Shown piece after piece: positions 17,505 through 27,151 of a DNA stretch of 64,000 nt; position 1 is the first letter of the stretch, and each line of letters opens with the position of its first letter. The stretch covers positions 1-64,000 of the forward strand of contig NZ_MIKA01000006.1 in the NCBI RefSeq assembly GCF_001730295.1. The letters run 5' to 3'. The position numbers were made by a program, and so were the translations under genes. The notes under the pieces are model-generated. The model searched no databases and had not been told where the DNA came from. It saw nothing but the letters and a program-made list of their open reading frames with translations. The stretch comes from Enterococcus plantarum (GTDB lineage Bacteria; Bacillota; Bacilli; Lactobacillales; Enterococcaceae).

Positions 17505-17538
17505 CGGCGCTACTAATGAAAATTAGTGGCGCCGTTTT
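17505..17538 (+). terminator. metK terminator
   Basis: CGGCGCTACTAAT (17505-17517) pairs with ATTAGTGGCGCCG (17522-17534), with one T-G pair, followed by TTTT. Confidence 0.85.
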
Positions 17539-17596
17539 GCTGTGAACCACCACGACTGGCTCCGCCAGAGTGGATGATGAACAGTACTTGGCGACC
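17538..17596 (+). repeat. Short dispersed repeat, copy A
   Basis: GCTGTGAACCACCACGACTG then GCTCCGCCAGAGTGGATGAT and GAACAGTACTTGGCG. It matches 31764-31820 at most positions. The small palindrome TGGC-TCC-GCCA at its centre is kept, with third-position-like changes in the flanks. In both places the element begins directly behind the T-run of an intrinsic terminator. Confidence 0.6.
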
Positions 17597-17691
17597 AAAG
17601 GGAGAGAAGTTACCTATTAAAAGAAACATCAAGTATACTACAAAGTTCCATCTAATCAACAGTACTAGGAACCAAAGAGAGTGTCGCTACC
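17581..17691 (+). repeat. Imperfect direct repeat pair in the metK-MFS gap
   Basis: 17581-17613 and 17659-17691 share ACAGTACT, CCAAAG, GAG and TACC in the same order. The rest of the gap up to 17788 is AT-rich with no gene. Confidence 0.5.
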
Positions 17692-17788
17692 TTACTTAGT
17701 AAAGTCTCAACACTGTACCAATAAAATGTTGTAAATGAATTCATAAGTAACTTTATTAAACTAAAAAATATCAAAAGGATGGAGATAC

Positions 17789-19252
17789 ATGGAAAGAAAA
17801 ACAAACGTCAAACTTGTAACAATCAGTGTTTTTGTTGCAACATTTATGACAGCAATCGAAGGAACAATTGTTTCAACAGCAATGCCAACAATCGTAGGAT
17901 CATTACATGGCATGGAAATTATGAACTGGGTCTTTTCTATTTATTTATTAACAAATGCGATGCTAACACCGATTTACGGAAAGCTAGCAGATAAAATTGG
18001 GCGTAAACCGATATTCATGGTTGGAATTATTATTTTTATCATTGGTTCGTCACTTTGTGGTTTAGCACAAAATATGATGACATTGATCATTGCTCGGGCA
18101 ATTCAAGGAATTGGAGCAGGAGCAATCATGCCTGTTGCTTTAACGATTTTAGCTGATATTTATTCAATTGATAAACGTGCAAAAATGCTTGGATTAAATA
18201 GTGCTGCGTGGGGAATTGCTAGTATATTTGGTCCACTTGCAGGTGGATTTATTGTGGACACAGTTGGTTGGCACTGGATTTTCTTCATCAATGTACCGAT
18301 CGGACTTGTTTTAATGGGCTTGATTGCTTACTTTTTAGTGGAACCAAAAAGAGAAAAATCTAAAGTACCAATGGATATCTTAGGTAGTGTTCAACTGATG
18401 TTCGTTTTATTAACACTGTTATTAGGATTCCAATTAATTGGTGATGGTGGTTTTAGCTTAAAAGTATTTCTTTGTTTGGGCGCATCAGTTTTATTCTTTA
18501 TTGGCTTTATTTTTGTGGAAAAAAGAGCCAAAGATCCTGTTATTGATTTAATGCTGTTTAAAAATTCTACGTTTGTGATTGTTAATATCGTAGCGGCTTT
18601 GATCAGTGGCTTTTTGATGGGCGTAGAAGTTTATATTCCAATGTGGATGCAAGGCGTTTTAGGGAAAAGCGCAGGGATTGGTGGCTTAGTATTAGCGCCT
18701 ATGTCCATTTTATGGATGGTCGGTTCGTTCATTGCGAGTAATTTAATGGAGAAACATACAACAAAACGAGTACTGACGATTGGCTTAAGTATTACATTGT
18801 TAGGCGGTATTTTCTTAGTATTAGTACCAGCGTCCATTTCATTTGTCTGGTTCTTTGCGATTTCTTCTGTTTTGGGTGTTGGTTTTGGGATTACGATCAC
18901 AACCACTACAGTGACGGCTCAAAGCAGCGTGGATCCATCTGAAATGGGTGTTGCAACGTCATTTAATACATTAGCGAGAACCATTGGACAAACATTGATG
19001 GTATCAATTTTCGGGGTAATCATCAATGCAGTCACAACCTCAGAATTAGCGAAAAGTACATTACAGGTCGATCCGGATGTGATGAATCAACTTGTTAATC
19101 CACATACAGCAAATACAATACCAGCAGATTTACTGAGACCTTTACGAGGTATGCTTTATGCAGGTCTTCATAATGTATATGTCGTTGGGATTGGCTTGAT
19201 TATTGTTGCGATTATTTTAAATGTGAGTGTTAAAAAGAAAATAGCAAAGTAG
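17789..19252 (+). CDS. MFS drug/metabolite efflux transporter, 14-TM DHA2-like
   Basis: A 487-residue membrane protein with about 14 hydrophobic segments. Motif A reads GKLADKIGRKPIFMVGI near residue 65, and the motif C-like segment LNSAAWGIASIFGPLAGGFI near residue 135 marks an antiporter of the EmrB/QacA (DHA2) group. The acidic residue in TM1 (FVATFMTAIEGTIVSTAMPT) is typical. It likely exports drugs or other hydrophobic compounds with proton exchange; the substrate is unknown. RBS AAAGGATGGAGATAC. No dedicated regulator is next to it. Confidence 0.88.
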   Translation: MERKTNVKLVTISVFVATFMTAIEGTIVSTAMPTIVGSLHGMEIMNWVFSIYLLTNAMLTPIYGKLADKIGRKPIFMVGIIIFIIGSSLCGLAQNMMTLIIARAIQGIGAGAIMPVALTILADIYSIDKRAKMLGLNSAAWGIASIFGPLAGGFIVDTVGWHWIFFINVPIGLVLMGLIAYFLVEPKREKSKVPMDILGSVQLMFVLLTLLLGFQLIGDGGFSLKVFLCLGASVLFFIGFIFVEKRAKDPVIDLMLFKNSTFVIVNIVAALISGFLMGVEVYIPMWMQGVLGKSAGIGGLVLAPMSILWMVGSFIASNLMEKHTTKRVLTIGLSITLLGGIFLVLVPASISFVWFFAISSVLGVGFGITITTTTVTAQSSVDPSEMGVATSFNTLARTIGQTLMVSIFGVIINAVTTSELAKSTLQVDPDVMNQLVNPHTANTIPADLLRPLRGMLYAGLHNVYVVGIGLIIVAIILNVSVKKKIAK

Positions 19253-19268
19253 ATGGATCATTATTTCT

Positions 19269-19376
19269 TTATAAAAAAGAACCATGATAGACGAAAATTT
19301 GACATACAAAGTTCATAATTACTTTGTAAGATAAAGACATACCAAAGGCAACTAAACAAAATAAAGTTCGTTTCAT
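19269..19376 (-). CDS. Possible 35-residue hydrophobic peptide
   Basis: On the minus strand ATG 19376-19374 follows GGGAGGAGGAGTTAAA, an exceptionally good ribosome binding site. The peptide begins MKRTLFCLVAFGMSLSYKVI and continues through a hydrophobic stretch with one more Cys to a stop at 19269. One membrane segment is likely. No promoter was found with confidence, and the hairpin 19394-19416 would lie in its leader. It may be a chance frame; a membrane-active small peptide is the alternative. Confidence 0.3.
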   Translation of the reverse strand: MKRTLFCLVAFGMSLSYKVIMNFVCQIFVYHGSFL

Positions 19377-19393
19377 TTTAACTCCTCCTCCCG

Positions 19394-19423
19394 CTCGTTC
19401 TTCATTGAAGAACGAGTTTTTTT
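19394..19423 (+). terminator. MFS gene terminator
   Basis: CTCGTTCTTC (19394-19403) pairs perfectly with GAAGAACGAG (19407-19416), followed by seven T. Confidence 0.85.
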
Positions 19424-19493
19424 GATCTATACAGTGCAAAAAAAGAGCGATTTAATGCTACAATAATAGAAAACAGAAAATGAGGGAGATTGG

Positions 19494-20282
19494 ATGGCTT
19501 TTTTGCAAGCAAATATTTATTCTAACGTGTTAGAAATGGAAGTATCAGTAAATGTAGTTTTGCCACAAAAAACAGAGAAAAAAATTGGTACTGCTACAAA
19601 AGGAAATTTTACAGATGTCCCTGTCTTGTATCTACTTCATGGGATGGGGGGAAATCATAGCGTATGGGAACGTCGGACTTCGATAGAACGTTATGTTTCG
19701 GATTTAGGACTGGCTGTGATTATGCCATCTACAGACCTGGGTTGGTACACGGATACAACCTATGATATGAATTACTGGACGTTCATTTCTGAGGAACTAC
19801 CAACCATCTGTCATGAATTATTTCCTCAACTATCAACGAAAAGAGAAAAGACGTTTGCGGTTGGATTATCGATGGGGGGATACGGTGCTTTAAAACTTGG
19901 GCTTGCCAAACCTGAAAAATTCGGTGCTGTGGCTTCCTTATCAGGTGCTGTGAATCTTGCTGATAGAATAGAAGATTTGCTAGCAATCAAAGGGAGAACG
20001 TTTTGGGAAGGAATTTTCGGTCCATTAGAAAATGTTCAAGGATCGATCAATGACCCTATGTATTTACTAGACCAACTAGTCGCTAGCGGGGAGAAAGTAC
20101 CAGATATTTTTCTTTGTTGTGGTGAAGAAGATTTACTTCTTTATGGAAATAAAACAATGGCAAATGCACTAAAAGCTCGCAATATTGATCATACATTTAA
20201 AACGGGGCCAGGTAACCATGATTGGGTCTTTTGGGATGAGTGGATTCAACGAGTATTAGATTGGCTACCATTAGAAAAATAA
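19494..20282 (+). CDS. Esterase family protein (EstA/S-formylglutathione hydrolase-like)
   Basis: A 262-residue alpha/beta hydrolase of the putative-esterase family. The oxyanion segment is YLLHGMGGNHSVWER, the nucleophile elbow GLSMGGYGALKLG near residue 127 holds the catalytic serine. CGEEDLL near 213 and GNHDWVFW near 245 provide Asp and His. Lactococcal tributyrin esterase EstA has the same build and cleaves short-chain esters, which is the most likely activity here. No signal peptide, so cytoplasmic. RBS TGAGGGAGATTGG. It is followed by a terminator shared with the convergent tetR gene. Confidence 0.85.
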   Translation: MAFLQANIYSNVLEMEVSVNVVLPQKTEKKIGTATKGNFTDVPVLYLLHGMGGNHSVWERRTSIERYVSDLGLAVIMPSTDLGWYTDTTYDMNYWTFISEELPTICHELFPQLSTKREKTFAVGLSMGGYGALKLGLAKPEKFGAVASLSGAVNLADRIEDLLAIKGRTFWEGIFGPLENVQGSINDPMYLLDQLVASGEKVPDIFLCCGEEDLLLYGNKTMANALKARNIDHTFKTGPGNHDWVFWDEWIQRVLDWLPLEK

Positions 20283-20285
20283 AAA

Positions 20286-20318
20286 AAAGCTTGGACAAAT
20301 AAAAATGTCTGAGCTTTT
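20286..20318. terminator. Bidirectional terminator, esterase / TetR gene
   Basis: AAGCTTGGAC (20286-20295) pairs with GTCTGAGCTT (20306-20315) with two G-U pairs. T-runs follow on both strands, fitting the convergent genes. Confidence 0.75.
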
Positions 20319-20332
20319 TTGCGTATTTAATA

Positions 20333-20980
20333 CTAGACGAACGTATCTAACCCATTCAAAAATACCCGCAATGTTTTCATAAAGAAATCTTTTTGTTTTT
20401 CCTTCTGGCGATAATGAATACTTTCGCTGATATTGTGTAACTCATGCTCTTGAACGTATTGTTTCATCAAGATAATTTGCGTTTTCAAATAATCGTCACC
20501 GGCCATGACTTTATTATAAAGTTTCTTCTCTTCGGCAGAATCCATCAGCATGCCAAATAGTAAATGCTGTAAAGAGGTAACTGTCATATAACTTAATTCG
20601 ATGGAGAAACCAGCTTGATTTAGAATCCCGAGAATGGCGTCTAGATTTCTTAAACGCGATGGATAAGAAGGAATTGTATGAATTTCGATCTCCATAGCAC
20701 AAGGATATTGTTGATACAGTTCATAATAGTTTTCCATATAAGCATAAATTGTTTCTTTCCAATTTTCTTGCGGTTTTGGTGGGATAAATTGATTTTCAAT
20801 CTCTTCCGCCATACTTTGCAGCAACGCTTGTTTATTTTCTACATGCCAATAAATAGCGGGGGCTTTTATATCAAGCTTTTGAGCGACTTTCCGCATGGAT
20901 AATTTTTCTAATTCAGGATTTTCTGTTAATAACTGAAATGCAGCTTGAACGATTCTTTCTTTTGATAATTTTGATTCCAA
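20333..20980 (-). CDS. TetR-family transcriptional repressor
   Basis: A 215-residue regulator. The N-terminal helix-turn-helix is clear: KERIVQAAFQLLTENPELEK then LSMRKVAQKLDIKAPAIYWH, with the YWHVENKQALL end typical of the TetR class itself. The rest is a helical ligand-binding domain. It is divergent from the ABC exporter genes at 21209, and a nearly perfect 25-bp palindrome lies between them (21059-21083). The simple reading is that it represses the exporter and itself until a transported compound binds. Confidence 0.85.
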   Translation of the reverse strand: MESKLSKERIVQAAFQLLTENPELEKLSMRKVAQKLDIKAPAIYWHVENKQALLQSMAEEIENQFIPPKPQENWKETIYAYMENYYELYQQYPCAMEIEIHTIPSYPSRLRNLDAILGILNQAGFSIELSYMTVTSLQHLLFGMLMDSAEEKKLYNKVMAGDDYLKTQIILMKQYVQEHELHNISESIHYRQKEKQKDFFMKTLRVFLNGLDTFV

Positions 20981-21058
20981 ATTTTCTCATCCTTTTATAT
21001 AACAACTATAGATTAATTTCTTGAAATTTTTTCTCAGAAATGGTACATTGGTGTGCGG

Positions 21059-21083
21059 CTTAATTTTACAGTGTTAAATTAAG
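21059..21083. promoter_or_regulatory. Candidate TetR operator
   Basis: A 25-bp inverted repeat with arms CTTAATTT and AAATTAAG and inner ACA/TGT, one mismatched pair in twelve. It lies between the divergent tetR and exporter genes. Confidence 0.6.
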
Positions 21084-21208
21084 GGAGTCAAACAAAGGAT
21101 TAATGTCTCATCTTGTATGCTCATGAACGAATTATAACACTAAATAATCGTTGAAAGTTGTACAAAGAATCAAGTTAGGCTAGTTTTACAAAGAAAGTTG
21201 GGATATAA

Positions 21209-22930
21209 ATGAGTATTATTATGGAACATGTTAAAAAGTACAAGTTGGAAGTTACCATAGCGTTGTTTACTGTCGTTATTATGGTCATGTCGGCATTATG
21301 GCAACCTAAACTATTACAAAAAGTGTTAGAAGCAATTATTAAAGAGGATAAGAGCCAAATGAAAGAACTGGGGTTGTATTTGATTGGAATCGCAGGTTTA
21401 GGGTTGATTGCTGGTGTTTTCAACACGATTTATTCTGCAAAAGTCGCACAAGGTGTGAGTGCAGATATTCGTGAAGCAACGTTTCGTAAGATTCAAACTT
21501 TTTCATTTGGAAATATCGAAGAATTTTCAGCAGGAAATTTAGTTGTTCGTTTAACCAATGATGTGACACAAATTCAAAATGTGATCATGATTGCATTACA
21601 GTCCTTATTTAGAATCCCGATTTTATTTATCGGTAGTTTTATTCTAGCGATGATGACATTACCACAATTATGGTGGGTCATCGTGTTATTAGTTATCGCT
21701 GTATTCATTATCACAGCATTATCATTTTCACAAATGGGCAAACATTTTATGATTATCCAAACATTGATCGATAAAGTAAATGGATTAGCAAAAGAAAATC
21801 TTTTAGGAATTCGCGTGGTGAAATCTTTTGTTCAAGAGAAGAATGAGTTAAATCGCTTCACCAAAGTCAGTGAAGAATTGACGAAACATAATTTGATTGT
21901 TGGAACACTATTTTCTGTCATGATTCCCTCATTTATGTTAGCAGCTAATCTCGCGGTTGTAGGATCGATTTTTCTAGTTAGTAACCTAGTCAAAGATGAC
22001 CCAAGTGTAATTGGCGGAATTGCTTCGTTTATGAGCTATTTGATGCAAATTATGATGGCGATTATTATTGGTGGAATGATGATGATGATGACCTCTCGTG
22101 CGGCGGTCTCAATCAAACGGATCAAAGAAGTTATAGAGACAGTTCCAGCGCTTACGTATAAAGATGTACCAGAACAAAATTTAGACGGAAGCGTGGTGTT
22201 TGATCATGTTAGTTTCCGTTATCCAGGTGATGAGACAGATACTTTGAAGGATGTTTCATTTTCTATTAAACCTGGTGAAATGATTGGGATCGTAGGTGCA
22301 ACTGGTGCTGGTAAATCCACTTTAGCACAATTGATTCCACGTTTATTCGATCCTTCTGAAGGGACGGTAGAAGTTGGTGGTATCGACTTGAAAGAGGTTA
22401 ATGAGCATAGTTTGCGTAAAGCGGTCTCTTTCGTATTACAAAAATCAATTCTTTTCTCTGGTACCATCTCGCAGAATTTACGTCAGGGAAAACGGGATGC
22501 GAGTGAAGCGGATATGTCTCGGGCAACTGAAATTGCACAAGCAAAAGAATTCATCGAGAAATTAGCGCTACAATACGAAGCGCCAGTTGCTGAACGAAGC
22601 AATAATTTTTCCGGGGGCCAAAAACAACGTTTATCTATTTCACGAGGCGTAATCGGAGATCCTAAGATCTTAATCTTAGACGACAGCACAAGTGCCTTAG
22701 ATGCTCGCTCAGAACGTTTAGTTAGAGAAGCTTTGGATAGAGATCTAAAAGATACAACTACGATCGTGATTGCACAAAAAATATCTTCAGTTGTTCATGC
22801 AGATCGTATTTTAGTTTTGGACAAAGGTCATTTAGTGGGTGAAGGTACCCATGAAGAGTTAGCTAAAACAAATTCAATCTATCAAGAAATCTACGAAACA
22901 CAAAAAGGAAAGGATGAAAATAATGACTGA
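21209..22930 (+). CDS. efrC: Heterodimeric ABC exporter subunit with degenerate ATP site (EfrC-like)
   Basis: A 573-residue half transporter: six-TM export domain about 1-310, nucleotide-binding domain about 330-570. Walker [10 protein letters not shown] (about 362) and signature FSGGQKQ (about 467) are intact. Walker B reads [12 protein letters not shown], with Asp in place of catalytic Glu, and the H-loop reads IAQKIS, with Gln in place of His. This is the degenerate-site subunit of the family that includes BmrC, LmrC and EfrC. With the partner gene it should pump drugs out. Gene order relative to atlA and leuS suggests EfrC, but the name is tentative. Stop overlaps the partner's start region. 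Confidence 0.85.
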   Translation: MSIIMEHVKKYKLEVTIALFTVVIMVMSALWQPKLLQKVLEAIIKEDKSQMKELGLYLIGIAGLGLIAGVFNTIYSAKVAQGVSADIREATFRKIQTFSFGNIEEFSAGNLVVRLTNDVTQIQNVIMIALQSLFRIPILFIGSFILAMMTLPQLWWVIVLLVIAVFIITALSFSQMGKHFMIIQTLIDKVNGLAKENLLGIRVVKSFVQEKNELNRFTKVSEELTKHNLIVGTLFSVMIPSFMLAANLAVVGSIFLVSNLVKDDPSVIGGIASFMSYLMQIMMAIIIGGMMMMMTSRAAVSIKRIKEVIETVPALTYKDVPEQNLDGSVVFDHVSFRYPGDETDTLKDVSFSIKPGEMIGIVGATGAGKSTLAQLIPRLFDPSEGTVEVGGIDLKEVNEHSLRKAVSFVLQKSILFSGTISQNLRQGKRDASEADMSRATEIAQAKEFIEKLALQYEAPVAERSNNFSGGQKQRLSISRGVIGDPKILILDDSTSALDARSERLVREALDRDLKDTTTIVIAQKISSVVHADRILVLDKGHLVGEGTHEELAKTNSIYQEIYETQKGKDENND

Positions 22931-24692
22931 TTTAATAAGAGCAAGTAAATTCTTTTTTCATTATTTAAAACGGTATAAACTTTCCTTCTTGTTTATCTTT
23001 GTAACGATTGTTATTGCAACTTATTTACAAGTAAAAGCGCCTCAATTCATTGGGGAAGCGATTCAAGAATTGGCAAATTACGTGAGAGCTTTAGGGCAAG
23101 GAACAGATGATAAGAGCAAGTTTATCGATATTACCTGGAAGTTATTGATTTTTTATGTACTGACTAGTGCAGCAAATTTTATTTACAGCATTTTATTCAC
23201 GCAAGTTGTTGGAAAATCAACAAATCGTATGCGTATAGGGTTATTCAATAAATTAGAAAAGTTAACGATTCGTTTCTTTGACTCTCATCAAGATGGTGAA
23301 ATTTTAAGTCGTTTTACCAGTGATTTGGATAACATCCAAAATAGTTTGAATCAAGCATTGCTTCAAGTGTTGACCAATCTTGCATTATTCATCGGAGTGT
23401 TGATTATGATGTTTCGTCAAAATGTTCAGTTGGCATGGGCAACGATTGCTTCTACACCTGTAGCAATACTGATTGCTGTCGTTGTTATCAGCAAGGCAAG
23501 AAAATATGTTGATATCCAACAAGATGAAGTTGGTAAATTAAATGGTTATATGGATGAAAAAATCAGCGGACAACGCGTGATCATTACAAATGGTTTACAA
23601 GAAGAAACAATCGATAGTTTCTTAGAACATAATGAAACAGTGCGTAAAGCAACATTTAAAGGACAAGTTTACTCTGGTCTATTGTTTCCAATGATGCAGG
23701 GAATGTCTCTTGTAAATACCGCTATTGTTATTTTCTTTGGTGGTTGGTTAGCCTTGAACGGTGATTTGGAAAAAACTGTTGCGTTAGGATTAGTAGTAAC
23801 ATTTGTTCAATATTCACAACAATATTACCAACCGTTGATGCAGATTTCTTCTGGTTACAGTATGATCCAGTTAGCGATTACTGGCGCTCGTCGTTTGAAT
23901 GAAATGTTTGATGAGCCAGATGAAATTAATCCAAAAGATGGAAAAGAAATCGATGGAATCAATGAATCCGTTTCGTTGAATCATGTTGAGTTCGGCTATG
24001 ATCCAGAAGTGCCAATTTTAAAAGACGTTTCAATTAATGTAAGTAAGGGTGAAATGGTCGCTTTAGTTGGTCCGACAGGTTCAGGAAAAACGACAATCAT
24101 GAATTTATTGAATCGTTTTTATGACGTAAATAGTGGTTCGGTTACATTTGACGGAACGGACATTCGTGAAATTGAATTAAGTAGCTTGAGAAGTCACGTA
24201 GGAATTGTCTTACAAGATTCCGTTTTATTCTCTGGTACAATTCGAGCAAATATTGCATTCGGTAAACCAGAAGCCGCTGAGGAAGACATTATAGCGGCGG
24301 CTAAACAAGCGAATATTCACGAGTTCATTATGGAGCAAGAAAAAGGCTATGATACTGAAATCACTGAGGAAAATAATATTTTCAGTACGGGACAAAAGCA
24401 ACTGATCAGTATTGCGAGAACCATCATCACAAATCCATCATTATTGATTTTAGATGAAGCGACTAGTAACGTAGATACTGTAACAGAAGCTAAGATCCAA
24501 AAAGCTATGGATGAAGCAATCAAAGGCAGAACCAGCTTCGTAATTGCTCACCGTTTGAAAACAATTTTGAATGCAGATCGTATTGTCGTTTTAAGAAATG
24601 GTGAAGTGATTGAAGAAGGAAGTCATCATGAATTGTTGAAACAAGAAGGTTTTTATTCAGAACTTTATTACAATCAGTTTGTATTTGAGTAA
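22923..24692 (+). CDS. efrD: Heterodimeric ABC exporter subunit with catalytic Glu (EfrD-like)
   Basis: About 589 residues; six TM segments, then a nucleotide-binding domain. Walker [10 protein letters not shown], Walker [13 protein letters not shown] and H-loop IAHRLK are canonical. The signature is FSTGQKQ instead of SGGQ, so the degenerate composite site is built from this signature and the partner's Walker A and B. This complementary pattern shows the two proteins form an asymmetric heterodimer. An ATG at 22914 sits directly against AAGGAAAGG; ATG 22923 has normal spacing and is preferred. The gene overlaps the previous one by 8 bp. Confidence 0.87.
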   Translation: MTDLIRASKFFFHYLKRYKLSFLFIFVTIVIATYLQVKAPQFIGEAIQELANYVRALGQGTDDKSKFIDITWKLLIFYVLTSAANFIYSILFTQVVGKSTNRMRIGLFNKLEKLTIRFFDSHQDGEILSRFTSDLDNIQNSLNQALLQVLTNLALFIGVLIMMFRQNVQLAWATIASTPVAILIAVVVISKARKYVDIQQDEVGKLNGYMDEKISGQRVIITNGLQEETIDSFLEHNETVRKATFKGQVYSGLLFPMMQGMSLVNTAIVIFFGGWLALNGDLEKTVALGLVVTFVQYSQQYYQPLMQISSGYSMIQLAITGARRLNEMFDEPDEINPKDGKEIDGINESVSLNHVEFGYDPEVPILKDVSINVSKGEMVALVGPTGSGKTTIMNLLNRFYDVNSGSVTFDGTDIREIELSSLRSHVGIVLQDSVLFSGTIRANIAFGKPEAAEEDIIAAAKQANIHEFIMEQEKGYDTEITEENNIFSTGQKQLISIARTIITNPSLLILDEATSNVDTVTEAKIQKAMDEAIKGRTSFVIAHRLKTILNADRIVVLRNGEVIEEGSHHELLKQEGFYSELYYNQFVFE

Positions 24693-24727
24693 ATAGTCTA
24701 AAATAATATAAGAAAATCAACATGTAA

Positions 24728-24773
24728 AAACGAACTTGATTCTTGCCTAATGCGAGACTCAAGTTCGTTTTTT
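24728..24773. terminator. Bidirectional terminator, exporter / ytqB
   Basis: ACGAACTTGA (24730-24739) pairs with TCAAGTTCGT (24759-24768) and has A and T runs on its outer sides, serving convergent genes. Confidence 0.8.
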
Positions 24774-24801
24774 GTTATATATTCAATTGGTTGTGTGGGT
24801 T

Positions 24802-25368
24802 CTATTTTTTCTCAATACAAAATAAAATTGGTGGATTATTCTTTTGATTGATAAATTGGTAGGTTAGTACACTATATTCTTCTTGAGCTAATTGTTGAGA
24901 ATACTTTTGAACTAATGCTAATTCAGCTTCTCCTCCAGCGTGTCCATAATAAACGACTAAAATAATTCGTCCCTTCCGCTTTAAGCGAGCAACTAGTGCA
25001 TCTAGAGCTTTTTTAGTAGTATCTGGTTTTGTAATGATTTGTTTATCACTTTTAGGAAGGTATCCTAAATTAAAAATAGCTGCTGTTAGTTCTGTTTCTT
25101 CTGGAATTGTTTTTCCAATGGTTTCATGACCTTGTTGTAATAGAATAGTCTGGTTGTTTAAACCTAATTCAGTAATTTTTTTTTCAGTGTTTATCAGTGC
25201 TTGCTCTTGGATGTCAAATGCATAGACTAAACCAGTTGAACCAACGAGTTCTGCTAGAAAAGCGGTGTCGTTCCCATTACCCATCGTAGCATCTACGACG
25301 ACATCTCCAACTTGAACGATCTCTTTTAAAAGCGTATGACTAAAATGAAGCGCTGTTTGCAACATCAA
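24802..25368 (-). CDS. Class I SAM methyltransferase, YtqB (MnmM) family
   Basis: A 188-residue Rossmann-fold methyltransferase. Motif I reads VVDATMGNGNDTAFLAE near residue 25, and the NLGYLPKSDK segment near residue 98 is the NxGY-type catalytic motif of the YtqB group. In Bacillus, YtqB is reported as MnmM, which methylates the wobble uridine to complete mnm5s2U in tRNA. It overlaps the upstream radical-SAM gene by 4 bp, and that gene is its expected partner in the same pathway. Confidence 0.88.
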   Translation of the reverse strand: MMLQTALHFSHTLLKEIVQVGDVVVDATMGNGNDTAFLAELVGSTGLVYAFDIQEQALINTEKKITELGLNNQTILLQQGHETIGKTIPEETELTAAIFNLGYLPKSDKQIITKPDTTKKALDALVARLKRKGRIILVVYYGHAGGEAELALVQKYSQQLAQEEYSVLTYQFINQKNNPPILFCIEKK

Positions 25369-26333
25369 CTAAAAACCTCCTTAGCGTTACGCACATTATA
25401 AAAACCTTGAACGCTGTTTCGACGTTTCATCTCATCATCAATGGCATTCAGGACTTCCCATTTCTTCAAACTCCACATCGGACCAACTAAAGAATCAGTA
25501 GGTGCGTCCCCCGTTAAACGATGGATCACGATTTCTGGTGGAATCATTTCTAACTGATCACAGATAACATTTACATAATCAGTTCGGGTCATTAACTGCA
25601 AACGTCCCTCGTGATAATCTCTTAACATACGAGTATTAGTCATAAGATGCAATAGGTGCAATTTGATGCCTTGAATATCTGAATCAAGAATCGTGCGACG
25701 AACATTTTCTCTCATCATGTCTAGACTTTCTCCAGGCAAACCGTTGATTAAATGAGTACAAACTCGAATATCATGTTTCCGTAATTTTGCTACACCTTCT
25801 AAATACGTTTGATAATCATGGGCTCGATTGATTATACTACTTGTGTTTTCATAGGTCGTCTGTAACCCCAATTCCACCCACAAATAATACCGCTGATTCA
25901 GTTCAGCTAAATACTCGACGACCTCATCAGGCAGACAATCTGGACGAGTTCCAATCGAAATGCCGACAACTCCTTTTTCATTAACGACTTGTTCAAAACG
26001 ATGCCGAATGACTTCAATAGGCGCATGAGTATTTGTGAAGTTTTGAAAATAGACGATGTATTGAGCGACATTTGGCCACTTTTTATGCATCATGTGAACT
26101 TCCTTTTGAAATTGGATCGGTAAAGGGTCCTGTGGTGCAACGATCATATCACCCGAGCCTGATACGCTACAAAAAGTACAACCACCTTTAGCAACAGTCC
26201 CATCTCGATTCGGACAATCAAACCCACCGTCTAAAGGAACCTTGAAAATTTTCCCACCAAATTGCTGACGTAAAGCATAATTCCATGTATGGTAGCGTTT
26301 GTGTGGATCTTCTGTATAGATAAATTCAGCCAT
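25365..26333 (-). CDS. TIGR01212-family radical SAM protein, YtqA (MnmL)
   Basis: A 322-residue Elp3-like radical SAM enzyme. The cluster-binding cysteines are in DCPNRDGTVAKGGCTFC near residue 39; other conserved stretches are YFQNFTNTHAP and GISIGTRPDCL. In Bacillus, YtqA is proposed to act as MnmL in the glycine-independent conversion that leads to nm5U34 of tRNA, followed by YtqB methylation. Overlap with ytqB supports one transcript. Upstream PAP2 gene ends 14 bp before, so the three may be one operon. Confidence 0.88.
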   Translation of the reverse strand: MAEFIYTEDPHKRYHTWNYALRQQFGGKIFKVPLDGGFDCPNRDGTVAKGGCTFCSVSGSGDMIVAPQDPLPIQFQKEVHMMHKKWPNVAQYIVYFQNFTNTHAPIEVIRHRFEQVVNEKGVVGISIGTRPDCLPDEVVEYLAELNQRYYLWVELGLQTTYENTSSIINRAHDYQTYLEGVAKLRKHDIRVCTHLINGLPGESLDMMRENVRRTILDSDIQGIKLHLLHLMTNTRMLRDYHEGRLQLMTRTDYVNVICDQLEMIPPEIVIHRLTGDAPTDSLVGPMWSLKKWEVLNAIDDEMKRRNSVQGFYNVRNAKEVFS

Positions 26334-26347
26334 CTTTCTTCTTCCTT

Positions 26348-26998
26348 CTAATGTTGTTTACTTTTAAAGCGCCAGACAAAACGTTTTTCTAAATAAATTG
26401 GATACGTCATTAAGAGCCAAGCTAAACCAAAACAGAACCCACCTATGACATCGCTAGGAAAATGAACGCCCACATAAATTCGGCTAATGCCGATTAGAAA
26501 AATTCCTAATCCCAAGAGAATTTGCAAAAATAAACAAAGATTTTTTTGTTTAATAAATTGTGGCAGTAATAAAATAATCGTGCCATACAGTAAGACACTT
26601 CCAGTAGAATGGCCACTTGGGAAACTGTAACTGTGTTCTGTTACTAAATGATTCAATGTTGGGCGGGGGCGCATAAATAATAACTTAATCAATGGATTGG
26701 CTATACCGGCAATCAACCCTACATTTATCAATAGCCAAAACATCTCCGCATAAAATTTTCCTCTGTAGAGAATAAATGTGATGGCTAAGGTGAGAATTCC
26801 GACTGTCAACGGATCTGCAAATTTTGTATACCAGATGAAAAACTGATTTGCAGAAGGATAAGGGGTTCGTACGATTGTCGTGATTGTCTGATCAAAACCG
26901 TTTAACCAACTAGAATAAAAACGCACGACATAACCTAAAAACATAAAGACAACTAAAAAACAGCTGCCCGCAAATTGATAGTATAGTTTATTTTTCAT
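26348..26998 (-). CDS. PAP2-family membrane phosphatase
   Basis: A 216-residue protein with about five to six TM helices. All three phosphatase motifs are present: KLLFMRPRP near 105, SYSFPSGHSTGS near 122, and SRIYVGVHFPSDVIGG near 170. Enzymes of this group dephosphorylate phosphatidic acid or undecaprenyl pyrophosphate on the outer side of the membrane. The exact substrate is not evident. Probably first gene of an operon with ytqA and ytqB. Confidence 0.87.
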   Translation of the reverse strand: MKNKLYYQFAGSCFLVVFMFLGYVVRFYSSWLNGFDQTITTIVRTPYPSANQFFIWYTKFADPLTVGILTLAITFILYRGKFYAEMFWLLINVGLIAGIANPLIKLLFMRPRPTLNHLVTEHSYSFPSGHSTGSVLLYGTIILLLPQFIKQKNLCLFLQILLGLGIFLIGISRIYVGVHFPSDVIGGFCFGLAWLLMTYPIYLEKRFVWRFKSKQH

Positions 26999-27074
26999 GA
27001 AAAATCCTTTCCAAAGTAGATAACGTTTATTATAACATCAAATAATCAAGAACACAGCTGAGAATCATCAAAAA

Positions 27075-27136
27075 GAAGAGGTTGGTATAAATACCACGAG
27101 AGCTATCTCTCGCAAGATATTTATACCAACTTCTCT
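27075..27136 (-). terminator. Long hairpin terminator after the DUF4097 gene
   Basis: GTTGGTATAAATA (27081-27093) pairs with TATTTATACCAAC (27118-27130), with a nested 6-bp hairpin CGAGAG/CTCTCG inside. A CTTTTTG tract follows on the minus strand. Confidence 0.75.
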
Positions 27137-27151
27137 AAGTTCAAAAAAAAA

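Noticed and set aside
21209-24692. Mutational loss of ATPase residues in the exporter
   Set aside because: The changes in the two subunits are complementary (Walker B and H-loop in one, signature in the other), which is the normal state of heterodimeric exporters.
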